A stretch of DNA of 64,000 nt from Toxonevra muliebris (Eukaryota; Arthropoda; Insecta; Diptera; Pallopteridae). Of the stretch, positions 33,010-44,200 are shown piece by piece. Position 1 is the first letter of the stretch, and every line of letters begins with the position of its first letter. Made by a program: the position numbers and the translations under genes. Below the pieces are notes generated by a model that was given only the letters and a program-made list of their open reading frames with translations, made no database searches and was not told the DNA's origin. Where the stretch lies: the NCBI GenBank assembly GCA_963691655.1, contig OY829328.1:29965890-30029889 (forward strand), given 5' to 3'.

Positions 33010-36000
33010 TCACACCTCTTGTAGGTATTTAATCGGGCAGTAGCCCTGACGATTGTCTGCAGAACGTAACTTAATCATGCCATTAACCTCTTCGCCAGTC
33101 TAAAAATTCAAATATCAAATATTTTAAAATGAAATACGAAAGTAAATGTTTAATTGATGAAGCAAGCGTAAGGGACTTAAATGTTTTTAATTTATTAACT
33201 TAAGCTGAAATCGATACTTAAGTGAGATGGTTGATGGTGTTCAATGGGACTCACCTGTATTACAATTTGATCCCTTAATAAAGTCAAACTCTCTCCACGT
33301 TCACCATCTGATACTGACAAATTTTGTGTCACCTGCAATGGTTTTTCATTGGCATTCAAACGTACACAATATTTTGATGGAAAGTAACCAACACGTCCAA
33401 GTACTTTAGCCTTCCACCAGTCCGGGTCAGATGTATCGATGACAGTAACCTAAAGAATAAATGTAACAAAATAATTTAATATGGAATTTATTTATTTATT
33501 TTTATTTACAATATCAAATTATTCTGGACTTTTTATAACACACTCGTGCTATATTTGTACATGAATAGGAAGAACTCACAATTCGGGGACCGTTTGAATT
33601 AGTAGCAATTCCTATACCTACCAACATAAATTGGAAGCTCTTCTAATACCAATTGCAAAACCAGTGGTCAGCCAACTAATCTAGACCGATACTGAACCTT
33701 TTAAGGGTGATCATTAGTACCTTTTTAGGGAAAATTTGTAACAGCAGCAATCTTGGACCAGTTTTGGACTATGTGTTTGCATACATTAACCAACATCTAG
33801 TTTTCTTTTGGAGATAGGAAGAAAAGTTTAAACAAAAATTTTTTTTTTTAAATCTTTAGACTTTCTGTTGTTTGTATTTTCACGAAAAAAAAATATTTTC
33901 TTGTCGTTGAAATGAAAGACTCACTCAATAAATATGTCCAAGCGATCCAATAGAGTTTTGCAAATAGAGTTGAGTTTAACGCAACGTCCATAAGTCTCAA
34001 TATTGTGTGTTATCTCACCAGAGCTGTAAAAGATTGCAGTCTTTTTCAGTTTGATGTCAACTGACTTCTAAAAAAATGATTGCAGTAATCCAGTCTTTTT
34101 GTGAATGCGGAATAAGACTTTGAAGTCAAAAGTCATATTTAAGTCAATGACTTATCATTCATTTTTGAAGTCATTTTTTTGAAGTCATGAATGATCAGCC
34201 TCTTATTTGCAGTCCTAATCTCAACAAAGTATTAATTGACTTGAAGTCATTCATTTTGAAGTCATTTAAAGTGAATTTAAGTCACTTGAAGTCAATTGCA
34301 GTCATTTAAAGTCAATTGACTTCAATTTATTTCAATGAAGTCAATTGACTTCACTGAAATAAATTGAATTCATTTTTTTTTTGTTTAAACTAATTAGATG
34401 AGCCACCAATGTTTTCGAACACTACACTTCTTCCCATTGAAGATGAATATTGCGCCTATCTGGCTGATCCATCTGCATCTTTAAATGCGCTTCACAGATA
34501 CCCTACAATAAAAAAGGCTTACATAAAATATAATACTTCCTTGCCATCTTCTGCTGCAGTGGAAAGACTATTTTCTATTGCAGCACTTATCAATGCTCCT
34601 CGGCCTGGGTCGCTTTCAGACAGTAATTTCGAGAAATTGCTACTACTGAAAGTCAATGACTCGCTATAAAGAAAAATTCAAATGTATAGGCATATAAAAA
34701 ATCATCGAAATCAAAGCTGTGCCTCAAGCAACTTTTTTCCAAATTTACTAGAAATACCTGTATAAATTATAATAATTAAAATTTTTTTATTTATTTAAAA
34801 AAATTTGTAATTATATTTGTATCTAATATAAAAACTTGGTTATTCGATGTTCTAGTTGTGTATGTAGTTACTTATATGTATGTATGTATGTCTAAGCTGA
34901 TATGTATTATTAGGTACTTATATGTATGTATGTCTAAGCTAATATGTATTATATGTTTTTTCACAACTGTCTTATTGTCGTTAAAATCATGAAGAACTTT
35001 TTTGTTTAATTAAAAAATTATACTACTTATAAATATTGTATATTTTTTATCATTCAATAACAGATTTCACTCAGTGAAGTCTCAAGTGACTGCAAGACTT
35101 CAAACCAATTTGAAGTTATGACTGTGACTTCAAACCAATTTGAAGTCATGACTGCGACTTCAAGTATAATGTGAAGTCATGTGAGTGATTGTGACTTATT
35201 TGCATTGAAGTCTCAAATTGATTGCTATAATCAATGAGCAGTCATTGACTTTAAAAAGACTGGTGACTTAATTTTTTAAAGTCATAAGACTCAAATGAAA
35301 TCAAAGACTGTAATCAGAAAACGTAATTCATTTGCAGTGACTTCAATGAATGCAGCTCGAAATGACTGCAGTCTTTTACAGCTCTGTATCTCACAAACCA
35401 ATTTTCAAACCTAATCTCTTTAAGTGCGGTAGATATTGCGGAATTAGCGACTCCAGCTTCAATGTTTCGCAGATAATTTGTTTTTGTATAAATAATTTAA
35501 TATAAATATTAAAATGGGGTCGGATATTTGAATTCATTCGGATTATTCGACATGCTGGGCGTGCCAATAGGATGCACGCTACAGTGCAACTGGTTATTAA
35601 ATACATTCAGACTACATTAAATCTATAATTTCAACGCCAGCTTGTAAATGCTTTACTTTTAGGAAGCTTGTTAATGGTCTAGTTTTTGGATTGAATTTTG
35701 TACTGAATTTTAATCTGATATTGGTTTAACTTTTCCTTTTTCGCCCGTTTTTGATCTGAATTCTGGTTTGATTGTAAGCCAGAAATTTGTTTTATTTTAG
35801 TTTGAATTTTAATCTGAATTTGGTTTGCGTTTTAATCCATGTTTGGTCTAAATTTTGATTTGCTTTCCAGCGCTTGCAGACCACGGCTTGATCTGATTTC
35901 TGGTCTAAATTTTGTTTTGCTTTTAATTTGTATTTGGCGTCTTAATTTGTATTTGCCTCAGTTTTAATCTAACACTTAGTTTTAGTTGTGGTCAATATTT

Positions 36001-38244
36001 TCGTCTGATTTTGATACTTTTTTGGTCTGAATTTCGGTTCGAAATCGGTCTGAATTTTGTTTTAAAATTTGGTCTAAATTTGTTTGGAATTTCGGTCTAG
36101 TTTTTGTTCAAATTTAATTTTTTTTATGTAAATATTTATCAGATATTCCCACTAGTTTTTTGTCCGAATTTTGGGTTACTTCCGTTCGGTATTTTGTGCA
36201 CTTTAGGCCTAATGTTTTGTCTAACTATTGGTCTAAGTTGTGGTCTAATTTTTTTTGTTTTGAATTTTGGAACAAATTTTAAAATTGATTTTGGTTTTGA
36301 TTCGTTCTGAATTTTGGGGTTTCAGTCTGAGTTTTGACATGAATTTGATATAACTTTGGCTAATTTTTGTTGGAATTTTGGTCCGATTCGTGGTCTGAAC
36401 ATTGTTTCTTTTTAACCGGTTGTTGCCCGGTACCCGAAAGTGCGTACGGATCTCGTTGAAATTTAAAATGTATTGGTTTTTTGGTAAAATTAAGATATAT
36501 TTACATTTTTAATAATGTATAACAGGCTTAAAGAACGTATTTAATTTTTCATAAAAACGAAGCGCTTGGTTATGGAGTTGGGAGATAGTAAACTCACCAC
36601 CAGGCCGATATTAATAGTAATATCGATGCTAAGAGTTATATGAATATATATTTTAAAAATTCGTTTAAAGTACTATCCAAATCAATTGTTATCTTAATTT
36701 AATTTTTTTCGGGTTTTTGTTTCGACCACAAATGACCCAAAAAATAGAGATGTATCAAATTGTATCATCATAATTTTTTCTCAAAAGAAATTAAAATTTC
36801 CTGTACATTGTTTTCTCAAATTAGATCATTTAACAAAATAAATCCATCAGAAAAGTCATAATCAAGATTTTGATCTGAATTTGGTTTCTTTTTGATCTAG
36901 ATTTTTGATCTGAATTTGGTTCTTTTCTTGGTTTGAACTGCGATCTGAAAAAAGTATTTGAATTTTAGTTTGAAATTTGGTCGAAATTTCCACCTAAATT
37001 TCTATTCGATTTTAGTTTGAATTTTGGCCTCAGTTTTGTTCCAGTTATCTTTTAATTTTTGACCTGTATTTGATAAAATTTTTGCGCTAGTTTTTGGCCT
37101 AGATCTGCGTTTTGGTCGATAGTGAATCTGATATTTATCTTTTAATTTAATAAAATCAGCACCCCCAAACTTAAATCCTAGAACCGCCACTACATGTGGT
37201 CGGCATAATCTAACGCCTGCAAATATAACTCACATAACTGAAATGGATGCAAAATGCTTGGTCTAGGCCTTCTGTGGAATGTTGTGTTATAACAGAAGAA
37301 CTAGCTTATGACTATATGTTAAAATAGGCGTTGTCGAATAATAGTATTTAACTATTTTGTTGGATTTTTTAATTAAACCTTTTACTATTTTAATTTTTAG
37401 TATTCTTAAAAAGCTCAGCATACTTTTTGGCTGAATGATAATTTTGTTTGCTCCTTATCAACTACGTGTATAGGAAAGTTTTTAATCAACGCATTAAAGT
37501 CTATGGGAAATAACTGTTTGTATCCCTGATGAAAAATTTTATTTTTTGCCGGGGTTCTTTTTCTTTCATATTTTTAATTAATTTTACTTATTTTTCTTGA
37601 ATTCTAGTGAAATTATAAGAAAACATAATGCTTATATATTCTCCTTATTTCACTAGAAATAGGGAAAAATAATTTCAACAAATTAAAAACGTGGAAATAT
37701 ACGCGAAACCTTGAATACACAGATGTATACTTTTTCAGTGAAGAGAATAACCTCAAACCCATTTTCCCTTGGATCAGTTAGTTCTCGCAACTACATTTAA
37801 CCGAAATGAGAAGATATTACCACCTTTGTATTGAAACTAATTACTGTTTGGAATACAACAAAAGATGCGTGCTACTATATAATTGAGTAAACGGAATTTT
37901 TAAACTTAAGATGTTGCGTTTAACAAATTTTCTTTCGAAGTAATTTTTTCAGTAAATCGCCTCATGAATTTTTGGCAAGTCCGTACTTATCATTCGTTCA
38001 TTTATATTTATGTTCAAACACTTTTTGAGCAATCAAAATTAATTAAAATTTTCACTCACACCAACTATGGAACTATTCAAAAGTTAAATTACACAAGTGC
38101 ACAAAAACACTTATGTAAAAGTACAAAAACACACACAAAAATACCTACACATTTATGCATATGTGTAGGTGTATAATTTTATGAGTATTTACCGCTCAGC
38201 TTTGATTCCCTTACAGATGGAAACATTTCAACGAATGAACATAC

Positions 38245-38275
<31 letters not shown>

Positions 38276-41200
38276 GAAAAATGAGTAAACAACAAAAACC
38301 AAAAATGTACGAATATTTTCAATAAAATGCACTTTCCGCATTAAAACACTTCCAAGTTGCTGAACCTTGACATCACACTCACACTTTTATCTTTTAGCTA
38401 TATGTCAATAACATAGCGTTGCATTGATTATACATACATGAATACATGCAAACACACACACCCCTTACTTGTGTGTGTTTATGTGCCTGTCTGTTTGTTT
38501 TTTTCATCTGGTTGTCTGTCAGTCTGTCTTTTTGAATGACTGTATGGCTGTCTGCCACAACTAAACTCAAAAACTCAATGCTGGGATGCATTTTACGTTT
38601 CCGTTTCCGTCTGACTGCGTGAATGATGAATGCCACTATGCAATGCCGATGCCATTGTCGTTGTTAATATTGCCGTTGTTGTTTTTGCTGTTGGCATTGT
38701 TGCTATTGCCATTGCTGTAACAGTTATCCTCATCCTCATCATCGTCATCGTCGTTTTAGTTCTGGTTAAAATTAATGCCACAAGAATGACATTACAGGAT
38801 TGCCAAGTGATTGTTTTCAATTGTTGTTGAATTCGATTGGTTTTACTTTTGCATATTACTCGTGTTCTTTTGCTACTGTTGCAAGTAATATCGTTATTGT
38901 TGTTGTTGTAGTCATGGTAAACATCACTTCATTGAGCACCATTTCAAAAGTGTGTACTTTTGGGTTATTTAGGGGCAATCGCAACTTCTGTTTACATTCA
39001 TTTATTGCTATTTCTTTCGCTCTTATCCTCACTTACTTTCCTCTCCTATCTGTGTGCATTTTTATTTACTTTCGCAATAGTTTTGCTCATTTTCCTTGTT
39101 TACTTTGTATTTTTATTATTTTACGGTTTTATTTGAACGAGAAAAATATTTTATTTGAATTTTGTTTAGTTTTATTTATATTTATCAGACTTGGGCGATT
39201 TCCACTAAATTTGTAGTGCACTATGCTTTCACTACCATTAAAATAAATAAGTTCTCAGGATCTGGAATTTTGTCAGCCTGTGTAATTTTTCTACTTTGAT
39301 TTTACATTTGATAATTTTGAGTCTCGAAAATTTCGAAAAATGTTTCTGGATCGACGCTCTAAAATTTGTTTTTATCAATACTTTTAACTTTTTTTTTATT
39401 ATTTATCAATATGAAAATGAAAAAGTTTCGATTAGAAATAAAAAAAAAACATTTTAATTGAAAATCTCTAACACGAAATTTGCACTCATTTCTAAAAGTT
39501 TTAGCTTTGTGTTATTTTTTTACATACATATGTATATATGTAAGTATTTGTGTAAACTTCCATGGGGATGAAACGAAAAGTGAAAAAAAATCTCAATTTT
39601 TAATTCATAAAATCTGCAAAACATTTACGTTTTTTTCGATTATTTGAAACTAACAAAACTAGCAACTATGAGTGTATAAAAATCTAAAATTATGAATGCA
39701 TGCAAAAGTTAAATCCCCATGCATACACACACACACACGTTTTCTATAGCAGCACAAATTCAAATACACTCTCACATATTCGAATAACTACCCAGAAGGA
39801 AAATGGATTGTATAGGATTGCACGTTGAAATGCATAGCTCCTATAGGCTATAACTTCCAGAATACATGACTTTTAACACGGCGATGTCCTACGAAAAGTA
39901 ATGCTCCCTACTTTGCATTATCTGGGAATGCAAAAATAGTTTTCCTCACAATTTTATGCAATAACTATCGTAAATGAAAGAATCGATGTTTAAATCATAC
40001 AAATCATTATTTTTAGGCTGCTGCTGATACGTGATCAAATTTTAGATTCAAATGGAGGAATAGTAGAAAATTTAATTTAATCGGAAATTCTTACTGGGAA
40101 AGAATTTTTTGCACCAATATATTGCTTTTTGCTTGGGATTTAAGGACCTTTTCTAAAAGAATTTTGCATTCATCAACATTCCCTATTAAACAAAAGTATT
40201 GTCAAGTATTTAAGAATAAATTTCATTTAACAGAAACTACTTACATTTCAGTGAATTCAAATCATTTTGCAAAACCTCAATTCACTTTTTGTTTTTAATT
40301 TTCCGATAGTAACACAGTCCAACATATTAAGACTTTTTGGCTGCACCAGAATAGCCACCCGATAATCCTGAAAGTGTATGTTGTATAGACCTTTTTTGTA
40401 AAACGAACTTATAGTCCAGCACGTCTAAGTTTTTTTTTACAGTGGGTAAAATTTTTCTAATTTTGGTCGAAGGGAGCTGAATACTAAGTGCAAAAAGTGT
40501 TATAAATTGATGTCTGAGAAAAATCTTGTTGACAAAGTTGTAAGGTAGAATTTTACAAGGGTCATTTCTGTAGAACACTTTAACCCTGTAGTTCCTCTTT
40601 TATGGGACAATTTGAACCCTTTTTTTATGAAAACCTGAAAAGTCCTTTCAAAAGAGACATTTAAGGATTAAAATATTCCACAAAAATATTTGCCAGAAAA
40701 TTGCACTAGGGGTCAACAAAGACATAAAAGTCATATATATAGTATTCCCTTCTACCAAAATAAGAAAACTTTGACACACTGTAAAAAAAACTGAGACGTG
40801 CTGAACTATAAGTTTGTTTTACAAAAATGGTCTATACAACATACCCTTTCAGGATTATAGGGTGGCTATTCTGTTGCAAAAATGCTGTTGGACTGTGTAA
40901 TTTAACGTTGAAGACGTGTTGATTGTTCAACTTTCACAAAACGACTAAGTTACTGTACTGTACTGAAAAAACAAAAAAGTACACGGACGCGAGACAACGT
41001 GTAGCCAAAAGTAAAAAATCGGTTAGAGGAAAAATTCTGTTATTTCATTGATCATCGCTGATGTCTTTCATACATTTCAAGCTGCATTACTTGGTAAGAT
41101 ATGTTTTCTCTTTAACATTTTCGATTGTATAAAAACTAGAGCAAAGCTATGAGAGAAGAAATCTGTGCATTCTATGTTCTCTTACATATTAATTCATCTT

Positions 41201-44200
41201 TTCTTTATGATTTTTTTTATAACCTAATTCGTTCATGATAAAAGTCATGCATTCCTCATATTCCTTCTGGGTAGTTAGCATGCTCTGTTGGTCAGTTGTT
41301 GTTACGAGAAAAAAATATCTCACAGTTACGCCATGAGTACACAAATTGATTAATATTATTTTCCAACATTCGCACAATTTAGTTAAGCTACCAAGTATTT
41401 GGTTTTTTCGTTTTTTTGGTTTTATTTTTGGAGCTTTTGCTTTTTTATTTTATTTGAACCCTTGTTGCCACTTGGGTATTGCAATTATACTTCGTTTGAT
41501 ATGTGTGTACAGTAGCGGATCCAAGAGCCTTAGATTCCTATTGAGATTTTTGTTTTATTTTATAAAATACACAAATGTGAAATTCCTTATGTTGGAGAGC
41601 ATTTCACCTGCTATATTGGATATTTGGGATGATTTTACCATTTATGTATGTTTATCTTCCAGTTCCAGCTCCAAGAAAACATTACATTTCACAAATTTTC
41701 GAGAGCACAATACAAAATATCGGTGCCGAAAATTGAACAGCGTGAAGATGCTAAGACTGGCTATCCTATTTATGATGATAAGTAATATTAGCTTCTACTC
41801 TTTTTTGCAATAACACAAATAAATTCTTAAAAACTTTGGGTTTTCCTTTTTTAATACATTTTTCTTTTCAAATATTTTTTGGCCCCATAGTGGGTTAAGT
41901 CTAAAAATTTAGTTTTATTGTCTAGTAATTTCCACTTTTTTGTTCTACTAAGCAAAAAGTCCGTAATTTTAAAAATGTTTTTTGCCAAAATGTTATTTAA
42001 TAATTTTGCTCTTTTTTTTGCTCTTTTTTTTTGTTTTGAGTTGCAACGTTTATGCAATTGTGCAACTCTCTTGAATGGCCCAACAGATATCAATGAATTT
42101 GGCCTTAAAAGTTTCGTAGTAGACACGGGAACATGACATAATAATTTTTTTTTCCAGGTTAGTAGTCGTCCATTTAAATTTAATGAAAAATGCAGTATTA
42201 ATTTACCAGCACCAGAGTTTCTAGATCCGCCACTGTGTGTGTATGCATGTATGAATCTGTGAGTGTATCCGTTGCATTTTTTTTGGGTTAGTCGGATTGT
42301 GTATTTTTGGAGTAGGTATCTGCTAGATACTTCTACATATGAATATGATGCTATGGCAGCGGCAGCAACACACAGAAACATCAACATTTTGCTAGGGGCG
42401 TAGTCAATTTATTGTGCACATAAACAATACACAATACAAATAAGTAAATAGGATTAAATAAAGTAACAAACACACACGAACCCAAAAAATAGAAAATGCT
42501 GATAAATATTTTCTTTGGAAAATATAATAAAATATTTTGTTATGGTAGTATTTGAGAAAAAGCTGCAGTAACACAGTGTTACATCCATTTTCACACATGA
42601 AAAAAAATCCATTTATGTACATTTGAAAGATAAGGGATTAGGTTAGGTTGGAGTGGCTGTCGAGAGACACACTTAGGTCTGAACGGCACATAGTTGGACC
42701 TACAGTTTAACGCCGATTCCGAAGGGCGATGTGGTAATTTTTTATCGGCTTGGTGGTAATTTTTTATCGGTTTGGTGGTTCTGCCATTGCCAACAAAGGT
42801 GTGTACTTGTACACTATCCTATAATTCTCATACACTTCATATTGATATTGAATATAAGAATGTTATGTTTATTAATCGCCAGACGAAGACTGGAATCGAA
42901 CGCGAACCTCCCAGATGAAAGTCTAGTGCACTACCCACTAGACTATCGAGGTCGTCAGATAAGGGATTCAATCTCTCAAATATTCTTGCAACCCCGAGAT
43001 GTCCTGATTTTGAAATAGCGACGTCGGGATGAAGGGGGTTTTCAGGTTTTCTTTGAAATAGTTTTTAATTTTTAGTATGTTTGACAAATAAAATAAAATG
43101 TAATATAAAGGTACTAGTTTTTCATTTAAGGGGTTAGTCTGGTACAAACAAATTTTTGGTTTTAAAGTTTTTTCATACTAAAAAGTATTCTCATAAATTT
43201 TAATATTTTCATACATACATTGAAGGTATTAAACTACTGAAAACATGTTTGTTGTTGGTTTTCTGATGATTTGTTTGCTAAGTAAAGCCGTCTGAACAGA
43301 GACCTGCTAAAATCTGGGCAATTAAAATCCAAGCTGATTCTAAAAATATAGACATGGCGCTAGTCTGAGATAGAATTTTTTATTTACGAAGAAACAAAAA
43401 AAGAAAAAGAAAAAATTAAGGACTTTTTAAATTTGTGACCTAATTTTTGCAAGGTTTTTAAAAATGTAGTTAAATATTGATGATCAATCAAATGGCTAGT
43501 TCCAACGATAGCCATTATTGTATGGAAAAACCCCTAAAATTTCAGATGGATCGGTGTAACAGTTTTGTTTTTAATCATGCTAACCAAAATTTTTTTTATT
43601 AGTGTAATACCTTAAATATTAGCAGCGTTTTGTTTGCTACTTGCTTCTAGTTATGTACAACTAGCAGCGATAATTGTATGGGAAAATAACAAAAAATTCG
43701 CAGAGATAACATGTATTATTATAGCTATATAGAAGAAGCATGACAGTTTGGCAAAAAACAAAAAAGGAAATGATTCGAAATGTCTGCCAGCGAAAAGAAG
43801 TTAAAATCATTGTTGAATATTCTTGGAAAGCGTAAAAACTAAAAACAATGCCCACGATTAACGATCTTTTTTAAAATGTTTTACCTCTAGCTTCTGAGTA
43901 GTTTCATTGTGAATAATAATATAACGAAGAAGAGACTTAAAAACTTGGTCGTTTTATTCGCACATATTAAACTTGCTGGCGAATAAAACGCAGCTATTAT
44001 GTATGAAAATATTAAAATTTACGAAAATATTTTACTATGAAATAACTAAAAAAAAAAACTCGAATCTGCCAAGCTAGGGGGTTGTCTGGTAGACCACGAA
44101 AACTTTGCTGTTTAGTAAAAAGCCATATCATTTTTTGTTTCACCTATATTAAAAGTTTGTATTAGTCCTTTAGTTTCATATTAGAACGAAAAAATAAAAT

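Noticed and set aside
33010..33012. Selenocysteine instead of readthrough
   Set aside because: TGA can encode Sec, but STAC proteins are not selenoproteins, flies have very few, and I see no SECIS-like element. The stop also sits at the normal family C terminus.
38593..39216. Hydrophobic open frames such as 38800-39216
   Set aside because: They arise from GTTGTT/CATCAT-type simple repeats and T-rich DNA; no splice signals or domain.
41851..42387. 178-codon frame on the - strand
   Set aside because: It runs across the boundary of the hAT-like element at 41510-42235 and into flanking DNA, so it cannot be one ancient gene; no motif is seen.
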